A stretch of 64,000 nucleotides of DNA from Mycolicibacterium iranicum (GTDB lineage: Bacteria; Actinomycetota; Actinomycetes; Mycobacteriales; Mycobacteriaceae): contig NZ_LQPC01000021.1 of assembly GCF_002101705.1 (NCBI RefSeq), positions 1 to 64,000 of the forward strand, in the 5' to 3' direction. A program made the position numbers and the translations under genes. A model generated the notes under the pieces. It had not been told where the DNA came from, searched no databases, and worked only from the letters and a program-made list of their open reading frames with translations. Below, piece by piece: positions 44,324 to 56,033 of this stretch (within the stretch, counting starts at the first letter, position 1; each line of letters starts with the position of its first letter).

Positions 44324-45802
44324 ATGGGTATCGGTTGGTCGCGGCCTGACGCCGCGGCAGTACGGCGCCATCCCGCCCGCGGTCTCGCCGCGGCCGTCAC
44401 GGCGATCCTGTTTTGCCTGCTCGCAGCGGCGTCGCTGGCCGCGCCGCATGCCCGTGCTCAAGGCGAAACCTACGTCATCGCCACCGACACGACCTTCGCC
44501 CCGTTCGAGTTCCAGGACGCCCAGGGCGACTTCGTCGGCATCGACATGGACCTGATACGCGCCATTGCCGAAGACCAGAACTTCACCGTCGACATCAAAC
44601 CGCTGGGCTTCGACGCGGCCCTGCAGGCCGTGCAGGCCAACCAGGTCGACGGCGTCATCGCCGGGATGTCCATCACCGACGAACGTAAAAAGGTGTTCGA
44701 CTTTTCCGAGCCCTATTTCGAGTCCGGCATTCAGATGGCGGTGCTGAAGGACAACGAGGACATCAAATCCTACGAAGATCTGCGCGGCAAGCGGGTCTCG
44801 GTCAAAAACGGTACGCAGGGCGCGGATTTCGCGAACTCGATCAAGGATAAATACGGCTTCGAGGTCGTCTCGTTCGCCGACTCGTCGACCATGTTCGACG
44901 AGGTGAAGACCGGCAACTCGGTTGCAGTTTTCGAAGACTATCCAGTGCTGCTCTACGGCATCGCGCAGGGCAACGGCTTCAAGACGGTTACGCCCAAAGA
45001 AGAGCCGACCGGTTACGGGTTCGCGGTCAACAAGGGACAGAACCCGGAACTGTTGCAGAAGTTCAACACCGGGCTCAACAACCTCAAGCAGTCGGGCCGC
45101 TACGACGAGATCATCAACGCCTACCTCGGTGAGGAGGCCACGACCGCCGACGACTCGTTCTTCGGCCTGGTCAAGAGTACCTTCCCGCTGTTGCTCGAGG
45201 GCCTGAAGATGACGGTGATCCTCACCGTCGTGTCCATCGCGATCGCCCTGGTGCTCGGCACCATCTTCGGGCTCATGCGGGTGTCGCGATCCATTTGGCT
45301 GCGCGGCATCGGAACCACGTTCGTCGACATCTTCCGTGGCACACCACTTCTGGTGCAGGCATTCTTCATCTACTTCGGCATCCCTGCAGCGCTCGGATTC
45401 CAGATGTCGGCGCTGACGGCCGGCATCATCACGCTGTCGCTCAATGCCGGCGCCTACATGACCGAGATCGTCCGCGGGGGCATCCTGTCGGTCGACAAGG
45501 GCCAGATGGAAGCGGCGCGCAGCCTCGGTATCGGCTACCTGCCCACCATGCGCAAAGTGATTCTCCCGCAGGCGATCCGTACGATGATCCCGTCCTACAT
45601 CAACCAGTTCGTCATCACGCTGAAGGACACGTCGATCCTGTCGGTCATCGGTATCGCCGAACTCACGCAAACCGGACGGATCATCATCGCCGGCAACTAC
45701 AAGTCGTTCGAGATGTGGCTGATCATCGGCATTGTCTACTTCATCGTCATCATGGCGTTGACGAAGCTGTCCGACCAGGTTGAGAAAAGGATCGTCAAAT
45801 GA
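44324..45802 (+). CDS. Polar amino-acid ABC transporter, fused binding protein and permease
   Basis: A 492-residue fusion: signal peptide (cut near ARAQGE), a solute-binding domain (about 45-280) with [19 protein letters not shown] and DRGISITDER-like region as in glutamine-type proteins, and a HisM/GlnP-type permease (about 295-490) with the EAA loop [33 protein letters not shown] precedes the ATG. The downstream ATPase overlaps by ATGA. Likely imports glutamine, glutamate or similar. Confidence 0.9.
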   Translation: MGIGWSRPDAAAVRRHPARGLAAAVTAILFCLLAAASLAAPHARAQGETYVIATDTTFAPFEFQDAQGDFVGIDMDLIRAIAEDQNFTVDIKPLGFDAALQAVQANQVDGVIAGMSITDERKKVFDFSEPYFESGIQMAVLKDNEDIKSYEDLRGKRVSVKNGTQGADFANSIKDKYGFEVVSFADSSTMFDEVKTGNSVAVFEDYPVLLYGIAQGNGFKTVTPKEEPTGYGFAVNKGQNPELLQKFNTGLNNLKQSGRYDEIINAYLGEEATTADDSFFGLVKSTFPLLLEGLKMTVILTVVSIAIALVLGTIFGLMRVSRSIWLRGIGTTFVDIFRGTPLLVQAFFIYFGIPAALGFQMSALTAGIITLSLNAGAYMTEIVRGGILSVDKGQMEAARSLGIGYLPTMRKVILPQAIRTMIPSYINQFVITLKDTSILSVIGIAELTQTGRIIIAGNYKSFEMWLIIGIVYFIVIMALTKLSDQVEKRIVK

Positions 45803-46572
45803 GCCAGCTGATCCCTGAAGCCGCAGCCGCCGAACCGCAGGGCAAGGTCAAGATTCGCATCGAAGGCCTGAAGAAGTCGTTCGGTGAACTGGTCGTCCTC
45901 GACGGCATCGACACCACGATCAAGCACGGTGAGGTCGTGTGCGTCATTGGGCCGTCCGGGTCGGGCAAGTCGACGTTCCTGCGATGCCTGAACAAGCTCG
46001 AAGACATCACGGGTGGCACCGTGATCGTCGACGACTTCGACCTGTCCGACCCCAAGGTCGACCTCGACGAGGTGCGCCAACACATCGGCATGGTGTTCCA
46101 GCACTTCAACCTCTTCCCGCATATGACGGTCATCGAAAATGTCACGCTTGCACCACTTCTCACCAAGAAGATGGACAAGGCGGCGGCGGAGAAGCGGGCT
46201 CGCGAACTGCTGGCGCAGGTGGGGCTCGGCGAGAAAGCCGACGTCAAGCCGGCGACGCTGTCGGGCGGCCAGAAGCAGCGGGTCGCCATCGCGCGAGCGC
46301 TGGCGATGAATCCGTCGATCATGCTGTTCGACGAGGCCACCAGCGCTCTGGACCCGGAGATGGTCGGTGACGTGCTGGAGGTGCTGCGTGAACTCGCCTC
46401 CGGTGGAATGACGATGGTGGTGGTCACCCACGAGATGGGATTCGCCCGCGAGGTCGCATCGCGGGTGCTGTTCATGGCCGACGGCAAGATCGTCGAGGAC
46501 GACACACCGGCCGAGGTGTTCGACAACCCCAAGCATCCGCGGTTGCAGGAGTTCCTCTCCAAGGTGCTCTAG
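45799..46572 (+). CDS. glnQ: Polar amino-acid ABC transporter ATPase (GlnQ type)
   Basis: A 257-residue ATPase. Walker [10 protein letters not shown], signature [15 protein letters not shown], Walker [15 protein letters not shown], and switch His in VVTHEMGFA. The start overlaps the permease stop (ATGA). GlnQ-type by closeness of the motifs and the neighbouring fused binding protein/permease. Confidence 0.93.
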   Translation: MSQLIPEAAAAEPQGKVKIRIEGLKKSFGELVVLDGIDTTIKHGEVVCVIGPSGSGKSTFLRCLNKLEDITGGTVIVDDFDLSDPKVDLDEVRQHIGMVFQHFNLFPHMTVIENVTLAPLLTKKMDKAAAEKRARELLAQVGLGEKADVKPATLSGGQKQRVAIARALAMNPSIMLFDEATSALDPEMVGDVLEVLRELASGGMTMVVVTHEMGFAREVASRVLFMADGKIVEDDTPAEVFDNPKHPRLQEFLSKVL

Positions 46573-46616
46573 GCCGGTAGGCGATCGCCGGGCACTGCTC
46601 GTCTACCGTGGCGGGC

Positions 46617-47543
46617 ATGGCAGTTCGACGCGTCGCCGTCATCGGGGCCGGCATGTCCGGCGCTGCGTGCGCGCAAGCGCTCAGCCAGCGCGGGATCGCG
46701 GTCGACATGTTCGAAAGGGGCCGCACAGGCGGCGGGCGGATGTCGTCGCCGACGGTGCACGAACGCCGCGTCGATCTGGGTGCGGCGTATCTGACCGCCA
46801 AGGACGAGTCCTTCGCCGCGTTGGTCGACGACTGGGTGCGCCGCGGGCTTGCCCGTCCGTGGACGGACACGTTCGACGTCGTGTCGCCCAGCGGGCGCGA
46901 CGTCACCTCGGGGCCGGTGCGTTACGCGGCCGCGCACGGATTGCGTTCTCTGGTCAAGGATCTGCTACCTGATGAGGTCCGCTACGACTCGCAGACCGGC
47001 TCAATGAACGTCCTCGACCATGACGCCGTGGTGCTGGCAATGCCCGATCCGCAGGCCGCCCGGCTGATTCCCGACGCGTTCGAATGGGTGGACTACGAGC
47101 CCGTGATCGCGGTCGCCGCCGGGTGGACCGAGCGGTGCTGGGATGTCAGTGACGCAGCATTCGTCAACGATGATCCCGACATCTCCTTCATCGCTGACGA
47201 CGGAGCACGTCGCGGTGACGGGGCGCCCGTGCTCGTCGTCCACACCACCGCCGACCGGGCACGCCGCCACCTCGACCGACCCGACGACGCCGTGGCGCCG
47301 GTGTTGAACGCGGCGCGCCGGCTCCTCGGCGTGGCGGCCGAACCGATGTACGCACACGTTCACCGATGGACATTCGCCAAGCCGGTCGGCACCCACGGCG
47401 ACGACGCGTACGGCCTGCTCCCCGGCGACCGCCCGGTGGGCGTGTGCGGCGACGCGTGGTGCCCGTCGGGTGCCCCGCGGGTGGAGTCGGCGTGGCTGTC
47501 AGGACGGCGGTTGGCCGGCGCGATCGCCGACGTGCTGTCCTGA
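46617..47543 (+). CDS. Renalase-like FAD/NAD(P)-binding oxidoreductase
   Basis: A 308-residue flavoprotein with the dinucleotide-binding motif VIGAGMSGAACAQAL followed by FERGRTGGGRMSS, as in renalase-like amine oxidase relatives, and the C-terminal FAD contact GVCGDAWCPSGAPRVESAWL. ATG 46617 is preferred to GTG 46608. Substrate unknown. Its 3' end abuts the DUF2236 gene. Confidence 0.8.
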   Translation: MAVRRVAVIGAGMSGAACAQALSQRGIAVDMFERGRTGGGRMSSPTVHERRVDLGAAYLTAKDESFAALVDDWVRRGLARPWTDTFDVVSPSGRDVTSGPVRYAAAHGLRSLVKDLLPDEVRYDSQTGSMNVLDHDAVVLAMPDPQAARLIPDAFEWVDYEPVIAVAAGWTERCWDVSDAAFVNDDPDISFIADDGARRGDGAPVLVVHTTADRARRHLDRPDDAVAPVLNAARRLLGVAAEPMYAHVHRWTFAKPVGTHGDDAYGLLPGDRPVGVCGDAWCPSGAPRVESAWLSGRRLAGAIADVLS

Positions 47544-47544
47544 A

Positions 47545-48435
47545 CTACCGCGCGACGGCGTCGGCTGCGGCGTCGTCGTGACCGGCCGTCATCACCCACC
47601 GGATGCCTCCGACGAGCGCCCGCCCCGACCACCGCACGGCCGTGGCCTCGACGGGCGGTAGGTAGGGCAGCCGCAGCGGCAGCCGAGCCCATGCCGGCAG
47701 CATCGCCACCGACGTCGCGGCGACCACACCGTAGGGGGCGCGCGCCGGCAGCGGCAGCGGCGGGGTCAGCAACAGGAACCGGGCGGCGTCGCGAGCTTCC
47801 CGCGTCCCCCGCAACTCGGGCCGGAACGCGTCGATCCGCTCCCGCAACTCGGCTTCGGTGCGCGGCGGATCCTGCACCCCGAGCGCTTCGGCGACGCGGG
47901 CAGTGTCGGCGACGTACCCGTCGCGACCGCTCTGGTCGAGGGGGTTCGCGCCGTAGAGCTGGTGGGCCAGCAGGAAGCTGTCGATCTCGGCGATGTGCAC
48001 CCACTCGAGCAGATGCGGGTCGGAGGCCTCGTAGCGTCTGCCGTCCGGCGCGACACCATGGACGCGGCGATGAATGCCACGCACCTTGTCCACGGCGCGC
48101 TGCGCGTCGGCGGCCGGGCCGAAGGTCGTCACGGCCAGGAACGTGCTGGTGCGCTGCAGACGTCCCCACGGGTCGCCGCGGTAGTCGGAGTGTTCGGCGA
48201 CGCCGGCCATCGCCAGCGGATGCAGCGATTGCAGCAAAAGGGCGCGCAACCCGCCGACGAACATTGACGCATCGGCATGAACGCGGCGGATGGGGCGGTC
48301 ATCGGCGAACCAGCGCGGGCCGGGCGTGCCGTGGATCCGGGCCCGGTTGTCCGGCCCGTCAGGTCCGGCGACCATGCCGAACAGCGCGCGGCCCACGCCG
48401 CTTCGGATCGCCTGCATCTCTCGCGCCAACAGCAT
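47545..48435 (-). CDS. DUF2236/MpaB-type oxygenase-like protein
   Basis: A 296-residue protein with the DUF2236 pattern: RRVHADASMFVGGLRALLLQ, SLHPLAMAGVAEHSDYRGDP, and HIAEIDSFLLAHQ, giving the conserved His residues that bind haem in rubber-oxygenase-like relatives. The start at 48435 avoids overlap with the divergent deacetylase gene. Substrate unknown. Confidence 0.8.
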   Translation of the reverse strand: MLLAREMQAIRSGVGRALFGMVAGPDGPDNRARIHGTPGPRWFADDRPIRRVHADASMFVGGLRALLLQSLHPLAMAGVAEHSDYRGDPWGRLQRTSTFLAVTTFGPAADAQRAVDKVRGIHRRVHGVAPDGRRYEASDPHLLEWVHIAEIDSFLLAHQLYGANPLDQSGRDGYVADTARVAEALGVQDPPRTEAELRERIDAFRPELRGTREARDAARFLLLTPPLPLPARAPYGVVAATSVAMLPAWARLPLRLPYLPPVEATAVRWSGRALVGGIRWVMTAGHDDAAADAVAR

Positions 48436-48496
48436 GGCTACCACGGTACGTGCGCGTCGTTGACCAGTAGGACATCCGGACAGCCACGCCTGGTGC

Positions 48497-49261
48497 ATGG
48501 CCGGCTCGCGGGGGACTTTGGTAGACACGGGTCTCGTGCGGAAGTGGGCAGTCGGAACGTCAATCGGGCTGGTGGTGTTACTCGTGGCTACGTTCGGTAC
48601 GTACACCCTGGCGAAGTCCCGGACGTTTCAGCTGACGGGCGAGATCGTCAGCCGTGTGGATACTGCCCAGAAGGTGGTTGCCCTCACCTTTGACGACGGC
48701 CCCACCGAGTGGGCACCGGAAATTCTGCGCATGCTGGCAGAAGCCGCCGTCCCGGCGACGTTCTACCTCAACGGTGCGGAACTGGATCGGCACCCCGATC
48801 ACGGAGCCGCTATTGCTCGCGCCGGTCATGAGATCGGCAACCACACTTACACCCACCGTCGCATGGTCCTGGTGTCAGCCGGAGCCGTTGCGGAGGAGGT
48901 CGAACGCACTGACGCGGCGATAGCGCGTACCGGCTATCAGGGTCCGGTCACGTTCCGCCCGCCCTACGGGAAGAAGCTCTGGACGCTTCCGCACTATCTC
49001 AGCGAGAACGAACGAGTAACTGTCACATGGGATGTGGAACCCGATTCTGGCGGCGACCCGACGACCGATCAGATCGTCGCGGACACCACGGCGAATGTGT
49101 ATCCAGGATCGATCATCTTGTTGCACGTGATGGCCGACAGCCGCTCTAACTCACGCGCCGCTGTACCACAGATTGTCGACCGGTTGCAGTCGGCCGGCTA
49201 CCGTTTCGTCACCGTCAGCCAACTTCTGGGTCTGCGCGGATCCGGCACCAAGGCGCCCTAG
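48497..49261 (+). CDS. Membrane-anchored polysaccharide deacetylase
   Basis: A 254-residue NodB-type deacetylase: N-terminal anchor helix (about 16-40), motif 1 ALTFDDGPTEW (metal Asp), motif 2 GNHTYTHRRM (metal His pair), motif 3 TFRPPYGKK, and LLHVMADSRSNS near the end. A GTG at 48533 (MRKWAVG) is an alternative start. Expected to act on cell-wall peptidoglycan or glycans outside the membrane. Confidence 0.85.
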   Translation: MAGSRGTLVDTGLVRKWAVGTSIGLVVLLVATFGTYTLAKSRTFQLTGEIVSRVDTAQKVVALTFDDGPTEWAPEILRMLAEAAVPATFYLNGAELDRHPDHGAAIARAGHEIGNHTYTHRRMVLVSAGAVAEEVERTDAAIARTGYQGPVTFRPPYGKKLWTLPHYLSENERVTVTWDVEPDSGGDPTTDQIVADTTANVYPGSIILLHVMADSRSNSRAAVPQIVDRLQSAGYRFVTVSQLLGLRGSGTKAP

Positions 49262-49333
49262 TCCGGCTTACTGGCGGGATCGAATGTCGTCGACGGCCGT
49301 CGTGGCCTGGTAGCCCAACTCATTCGGACACCG

Positions 49334-50098
49334 TCACACCGCGGTCGCGCCGCCATCGACGGTGAGAATGGCCCCGTGGATGTTCGCTGCGTGCGGACCG
49401 GCGAGAAACGCGACGGCAGAAGCCACTTCGTCGATCGTGCTCATCCGGTTCGACGGCACGCGGGCCAGCACGGGCGCGAGCGCGTCGCCGAACTCCGCGA
49501 CTCGCTCGGTCGCGATCGGTCCGGGCGCGACTGCGTTCACCCGGACACCGGACGGGCCGTACTCGGCCGCCCACGCCTTCGTCAACATGTGGACGCTCGC
49601 TTTGGTCGCGCCGTACAGCGCCGATCCCGCTGCCCCAAAAATTCCCGAAATGGAGCCAATGTTGACGATCGCCCCGTCGCCACGTCCGACCATTGCCGGG
49701 GCGATGAGCCCGGTCAGGAGGAACGGCGTGGTGACGCTGACCGCGAACGCCGCAGTGATCTCGTCCGCGGTGACGTCGGCGGTCGCGGTGGGAAATACAA
49801 GGGTGGCGACATTGTTGACCAGGATGTCGAGCGCGCCGCCCGCAGCGTCAACGGCCCCGGCGGCGAGGTCAGCCACCGCCTGAGGCCCCTGCGCGAAGTC
49901 CACGCCGATGAAATCTGCCTGGCCGCCGCGAGATTCGATCCGGGCGACGACCTCCTCACCGCGTTCGCGGGTCCGTCCGGTGACCACGACGTGGGCCCCG
50001 GCACTCGCGAGCTCGGTGGCTATGCCTGCTCCGAGCCCCGACGTCGATCCGGTAACCAACGCCGTGCGACCGGCCAATGGTGTGGGTGATGTGGTCAT
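49334..50098 (-). CDS. Short-chain dehydrogenase/reductase
   Basis: A 254-residue classical SDR: TGSTSGLGAGIA cofactor motif, NNVATLV, SGIFGAAGSALYGATKASV with Ser, Tyr and Lys of the active site, and NAVAPGPIATERV. ATG 50098 follows GAGGA. It lies 7 nt after the alpha/beta hydrolase stop, so the two form an operon, probably controlled by the LysR regulator upstream. Confidence 0.9.
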   Translation of the reverse strand: MTTSPTPLAGRTALVTGSTSGLGAGIATELASAGAHVVVTGRTRERGEEVVARIESRGGQADFIGVDFAQGPQAVADLAAGAVDAAGGALDILVNNVATLVFPTATADVTADEITAAFAVSVTTPFLLTGLIAPAMVGRGDGAIVNIGSISGIFGAAGSALYGATKASVHMLTKAWAAEYGPSGVRVNAVAPGPIATERVAEFGDALAPVLARVPSNRMSTIDEVASAVAFLAGPHAANIHGAILTVDGGATAV

Positions 50099-50105
50099 GG
50101 TGTCC

Positions 50106-51143
50106 TCACTGTCGGGTGACATCGGTTATCGCCGAGGCGAATTCGCTCGGAGCCTCCTGTGGCACGTTGTGGCCGATACCATCGAGCACACGGTGCTGGT
50201 ACTTGCCCGAGTAGAACCGGCGATATGACGCGCCGTCTTTGGCGGCCCCATCGAAATCGGAGCCGATCGTGATCGTCGGCACCGTGATGGCCGGCCTGTC
50301 GGCAAGCCGTTGCTCGTCGGCGTCGTAGCGCGCTTCGCCCTCGGCCAGGCTCAGTCGCCAGCGATAGTTGTGGATGACGATGTCGACGTGGTCGGGGTTG
50401 TCGAACGCGGCGGCGGACAGGTCATAGGCGACGTCGTCGAATTGCCAGAGCGGAGAGGCACTCTGCCAAATCAGCCGGTTGAATTGTGCGGTGTTGCGGC
50501 GGTAGCCGAGTTCACCGCGCGGGGTCGCGAAGTAGTACTGGTACCACCAGCCGTGTTCAGCCTCGGGTGTCAGCGGGGCGAGGTTCGCCGTCCGATTGAC
50601 GATGATGTAGCCGCTCACCGCGACCAGTCCCGCGCAGCGTTGCGGCCACAGTGCAGCGACGATGTTGGCGGTCCGGCCGCCCCAGTCGTACCCGCCGAGG
50701 ATGGCGCGCGGGATGCGCAACGCATCCATCAGCGCGATCACATCGCGGGCGAGAGCGGCCTGCTGGCCGTTGCGCATCGCACTGTCTGAACGGAACCGGG
50801 TGGTGCGGAAGCCGCGAAGATACGGGATGACGACCCGGTAACCCTGCCCGGCAAGAAGAGTGGCCGAGTCCGCATAGCTGTGAATGTCGTAGGGCCATCC
50901 GTGAAGCAGGATGACGGGTTGGCCGTCGCGTGGACCGATGTCGACGTAGCCGACATCAAGGTCGCCCGCGGCGATCTGATGCACGGGACCGATCTCGTGG
51001 GTCGGAGAGGGCGGCGGTTTTCCGGGAGCTGGTCCGCTGGTTGCCTGTGGCGGTGAGCAGGCCGCAAGAGTCGCGGTGCCCGCCGCGGCCGCGGTGGCCA
51101 GCAGCCCGAATCGCCGTCTGCTGAAGGTGCGTGCCTCATGCAT
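50106..51143 (-). CDS. Tat-exported alpha/beta hydrolase
   Basis: A 345-residue protein with a twin-arginine leader (SRRRFGLLAT) and lipobox-like LAACS, then an epoxide-hydrolase-like alpha/beta domain: VILLHGWPYDIHSY, nucleophile elbow GGYDWGGRTAN with Asp as nucleophile, and GIGHNVPQEAP supplying His. Asp nucleophile points to epoxide hydrolase or haloalkane dehalogenase rather than esterase. Operon with the SDR; divergent from a LysR regulator. Confidence 0.85.
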   Translation of the reverse strand: MHEARTFSRRRFGLLATAAAAGTATLAACSPPQATSGPAPGKPPPSPTHEIGPVHQIAAGDLDVGYVDIGPRDGQPVILLHGWPYDIHSYADSATLLAGQGYRVVIPYLRGFRTTRFRSDSAMRNGQQAALARDVIALMDALRIPRAILGGYDWGGRTANIVAALWPQRCAGLVAVSGYIIVNRTANLAPLTPEAEHGWWYQYYFATPRGELGYRRNTAQFNRLIWQSASPLWQFDDVAYDLSAAAFDNPDHVDIVIHNYRWRLSLAEGEARYDADEQRLADRPAITVPTITIGSDFDGAAKDGASYRRFYSGKYQHRVLDGIGHNVPQEAPSEFASAITDVTRQ

Positions 51144-51180
51144 GGCTCCATTCGAGCCGTCCAACGGCATCAAGTCCAAC

Positions 51181-51216
51181 GATCAATTTTGATCCTTTGC
51201 ATCTATTCTGTAGATG
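51181..51216. promoter_or_regulatory. LysR-type operator candidates
   Basis: GATCAATTTTGATC (51181-51194), and CATCTA-N5-TAGATG (51200-51216), which contains ATCTATTCTGTAGAT, fitting the T-N11-A rule. They occupy the gap between the LysR start and the divergent hydrolase. Confidence 0.6.
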
Positions 51217-52106
51217 TGGAGTTTCGTCAACTTGAGCAGTTCCTCGCGGTTGCCGCGGAGATGAGCTTCACGCGCGCAGCCGAGCGGGCACACGTGGTGC
51301 AGTCCGCGTTGTCGACGTCGGTGGGCAAGCTCGAGCGTGAACTCGGCGTCGCGCTGTTCGATCGGTCCCGCCAGCAGATCCGACTCACGCCCGCCGGTGA
51401 GCGCTTTCGAGGTCATGCGCTGACGGTCCTGCAGGCGAGCAGAGCAGCCGTGGATTCGGTAAGCGAGTTCCGCGGATCGCTCACCGGTACAGTCGAATTC
51501 GGCTCGCTGATCTCCTTTGGTCCGCTCGACGTGGCGGGAGCACTCGGGGAGTTCCACCGAGCACATCCGCGAGTCCGACTCAGTCTGCGGCTCAGCCAAT
51601 CTGGCGCCTCGAGCTACCTGTCGGCGCTCGTGGAGGGTTCTCTTGACGTCGCGTTGGTCTCGGTGCCTGAGCGCTTTCCGGCGGCACTGGACATGCGTCT
51701 GCTGTTCGAGGATCCGCTGGTCTTCGTCTGCCGCGAGGACCACGCGTTGGCAGGCCATCGACGGGTGTCCGTGCGCGATCTCGTCGAGGAAGATCTGATC
51801 GGATTCCCGCCGGGCTTCGGATTGCGGCGCTTGGTCGACGACGCCTTTCATGCCGACGGGGTGCGCGCGCGGACGCAGTATGAAGTCCCAGCCGGGTTCG
51901 TCGCTGTCGCCGAATTGCTGGCCAGCGGGCTGGGAACGGCGTTCATGCCACAGTCGGAGGCGGCACGATTTTCGACATTGCGGGCCATCGAGTTGACGGC
52001 ACCGGTGACGTGGCAGGTCTATCTCGCGTCACCGCCGGCTGACCGCTTGGCGCCGGCTGCACAGCTGCTGCGGCAAGCACTGCTCGATGCGGCGAGGTTG
52101 GCGTGA
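51216..52106 (+). CDS. LysR-family transcriptional regulator
   Basis: A 296-residue LTTR: N-terminal helix-turn-helix (FLAVAAEMSFTRAAERAHVV and QSALSTSVGKLERELGVALF) and a periplasmic-binding-like effector domain. GTG start 51216 overlaps the last base of its presumed operator. Likely activates the divergent hydrolase-SDR operon; effector unknown. Confidence 0.9.
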   Translation: MEFRQLEQFLAVAAEMSFTRAAERAHVVQSALSTSVGKLERELGVALFDRSRQQIRLTPAGERFRGHALTVLQASRAAVDSVSEFRGSLTGTVEFGSLISFGPLDVAGALGEFHRAHPRVRLSLRLSQSGASSYLSALVEGSLDVALVSVPERFPAALDMRLLFEDPLVFVCREDHALAGHRRVSVRDLVEEDLIGFPPGFGLRRLVDDAFHADGVRARTQYEVPAGFVAVAELLASGLGTAFMPQSEAARFSTLRAIELTAPVTWQVYLASPPADRLAPAAQLLRQALLDAARLA

Positions 52107-52116
52107 GGAGCGGTCG

Positions 52117-52545
52117 TCAGATGCGGTCGACCTTCTCCACGAACACCGGAACAGTCGCGCTGCCTCCGCCCTCGATGCTGGCGATGAGTACCACACGGCC
52201 CGTCGCCTGGGCGGTCAGCCCGAAGTCACTGATCCAGAAATGATTCTCTCCCTGCAGAGTTGATCCGGGAATCTCTTGGTTCCCGAGGACGATGACGTCG
52301 CCGTTGGAGGAGACGACCTCCAACTTCATGCGGTAGGGCCTGCCTTCGTCGTCCGGCCCGGCCTGCATCAGCGTCACCAAACTCAGCGGCATGGCCAGCT
52401 GATCGCCGTTCTCGTTGGTCAGGCCCACCGCCGGCGCCCTCACGAGGTCGAGCACACCGCCGGTCACGTTGAGCTTGCCGTCGACGATCTCCGCGTGCTC
52501 GGCCAGAAAGGCGCCAGTGATCTGCATGCCTCCGAGGGTAGACAC
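52117..52545 (-). CDS. Conserved beta-rich protein of unknown function
   Basis: A protein of up to 142 residues (MQITGAF at 52527 may be the true start), predicted mostly beta: ITGAFLAEHAEIVDGKLNVT, GGVLDLVRAP, then SLVTLMQAGPDDEGRPYRMK, then a C-terminal EGGGSATVPVFVEKVDRI. No signal or membrane segment. Probably a conserved mycobacterial family resembling DUF6941; not certain. Confidence 0.6.
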   Translation of the reverse strand: MSTLGGMQITGAFLAEHAEIVDGKLNVTGGVLDLVRAPAVGLTNENGDQLAMPLSLVTLMQAGPDDEGRPYRMKLEVVSSNGDVIVLGNQEIPGSTLQGENHFWISDFGLTAQATGRVVLIASIEGGGSATVPVFVEKVDRI

Positions 52546-52630
52546 TCACGCTGAGGGTCGAGGCTGGCGAACCTTTGCTACCTGCACATCAGGCAAGCCC
52601 TTCCTGATTCGCCTGACGTCTCAAGCCGCC

Positions 52631-54253
<1,623 letters not shown>

Positions 54254-54449
54254 GATGCACCCCGCTCACGGCAAAGATCTTGATACCTGACGCGAGTTTG
54301 CCCAGGCTGCAAGCCGCCGCAAAGAGACTTTGGTCCTCACTGTCGGACTGCCGCCTTCACTCGCGTCGAATCAGGCACCCGCTGCCACACTGCTACAGCT
54401 GCTAAATCCCCGATGCATCCGCGAAGGTCGCGGCCCAAATCCACAGCCG
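54254..54449. other. Intergenic gap
   Basis: Nothing recognisable except low-GC patches; the promoter of the PE-PPE hydrolase should be near 54260-54300. Confidence 0.4.
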
Positions 54450-55961
54450 TCAGGCCGCTTGGTTGTCGGGTGGTGCGGGTCCACCGGGTTCACCGGGGTC
54501 ATCGGTGCGGCGCGGGGTAACGGCTTCGGCGTCGTCGACCCGATCACCGTCAGCGGATGTCGTCGCTTCACCGGCGTCGTTGGCGCCGTGGGCTTCTGAT
54601 TCATCCGGTGGGCGCAGTAGGCGTTCTGGGTGGTGGTAGTTGTTGATGCGGGCGTGGCCGGTGTCGAGGTCAGGTGGTGGGATCCATTCGACTTCATGGC
54701 GCTCATTCATGCGGGTATCCCAGCCGCCGGCACGGTCGACGCTGCGGTTGTCGGGCCCGCACGCCAGGCCCATCTCATTGACATTGGTGTTGCCGCCATC
54801 AACCCAGTCGGTGACGACGTGGTGGACCTGGGTGCCGTAGGCCCCGACGGTGCAGCCGGGTTTGGTGCAGCCGCCATCGCGAGAGATGAGCATGATCCGC
54901 TGCGCCGGTGAGGCGATGCGTTTGGCGCGGAACAACTCCAGCGCTGAGCCGGTGGCCTTGTCGAAGACCGCCAGCGCGTGGTGGGCATGGGCGCCCATGC
55001 GCACCACATCAGCGATCGGCACGACGGTGCCACCACCGCTGACACCGACACCGGCGCGGGACTCCAGATCTTGCAGTGTGGTGCGGATGATGATCATGAC
55101 CGGCAAGCCGTTGAGCTGACCGAGTTCTTCACTCATCAGCGCGATCCGCCCCACCGCGACGATCGCATCGTGGTGGCGCTGGGCCAGGCTGCGGTGATCG
55201 TTGTCGATCTGCTCTTGGGTGGGGGTGCCCGAGGTACACGGCTGGGGATCGGCCGGGTTGCACATTCCCGGGGCGGCCAAGCGAGCCAGCAGCGGCTCCC
55301 ACACCGCCCGCGCCTCGGGGGTCAGGTCGGCGACAAGGTGGGTCATGCCATCGGCGCCCTGTTTTCCCATCGTCAATCCGCGCCTGCGGTCGCGTTCGGC
55401 GTCATCGGGTTCGGGACCGTCTTGATCGAGCAGGAACAACATTCGCTCGGCGCAATCTTTGAGTTCCTTGGGGCCGTTGCCGACTGCGGTGCGCACCAGT
55501 TCGACCTCGAATTGGTCGCGGGTGAGGTCATCGACGAAACCAGGAAGTTTGTTGACTGCTTTGCGGATCACCTCGACATGCTCGGCGGTGATCAGACCCA
55601 GACTTTGCGCGACCGCGGTGGCGTGCAGCACCGGAGGCAGTGGTGGCCCGGTCAACGACGGTCGCGGCGCCAACAAAGCGGCGTCAGTCAGTCGACGGTT
55701 GGCCTCCGAGGTGGAAATCCGCCAGCGCACGGCCAGAACTTCTCGCCAATTCTTGGCGCCCATCGCCTGCGGGGTCGTCTCAGTCTGCAACCGCGTCAGC
55801 AGACGATGCGCCACCGAGGGCAGCTGACACGACAGTGTTTCCAATTCATCGAGAGCACCCAGGAGCTCAGCACGGTCGAGCAGATCGATATCGCAGGAAG
55901 CAACGCAGTCGAAGGCGGCACGCAGCGCCGAAACCGCGGCCGCCATATCGCCTTTCGACAT
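54450..55961 (-). CDS. DUF222/HNH endonuclease-domain protein (13E12 repeat family)
   Basis: A 503-residue protein: N-terminal DUF222 domain with SVAHRLLTRLQTETTPQAMG and MGAKNWREVLAVRWRISTSE, long helical middle, and a C-terminal HNH domain with CTKPGCTVGAYGTQVHHVVT then GGNTNVNEMGLACGPDNR. The tail is acidic. Start at 55961, 3 bp from a LexA-like box, is supported by the same spacing in the copy at 63428. This family is multi-copy in mycobacteria and often SOS-linked. Confidence 0.88.
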   Translation of the reverse strand: MSKGDMAAAVSALRAAFDCVASCDIDLLDRAELLGALDELETLSCQLPSVAHRLLTRLQTETTPQAMGAKNWREVLAVRWRISTSEANRRLTDAALLAPRPSLTGPPLPPVLHATAVAQSLGLITAEHVEVIRKAVNKLPGFVDDLTRDQFEVELVRTAVGNGPKELKDCAERMLFLLDQDGPEPDDAERDRRRGLTMGKQGADGMTHLVADLTPEARAVWEPLLARLAAPGMCNPADPQPCTSGTPTQEQIDNDHRSLAQRHHDAIVAVGRIALMSEELGQLNGLPVMIIIRTTLQDLESRAGVGVSGGGTVVPIADVVRMGAHAHHALAVFDKATGSALELFRAKRIASPAQRIMLISRDGGCTKPGCTVGAYGTQVHHVVTDWVDGGNTNVNEMGLACGPDNRSVDRAGGWDTRMNERHEVEWIPPPDLDTGHARINNYHHPERLLRPPDESEAHGANDAGEATTSADGDRVDDAEAVTPRRTDDPGEPGGPAPPDNQAA

Positions 55962-55964
55962 AAT

Positions 55965-55980
55965 TCGAACATACATTCGA
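55965..55980. promoter_or_regulatory. LexA (SOS) box
   Basis: TCGAACATACATTCGA matches the mycobacterial SOS palindrome TCGAAC-N4-GTTCGA with one mismatch; it lies 3 bp upstream of the start codon. Confidence 0.7.
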
Positions 55981-56033
55981 CCACCGACAAATTTGGTTCT
56001 CGCACGTCGTTCCAGGCCCGAGTCTTGTCAGTC

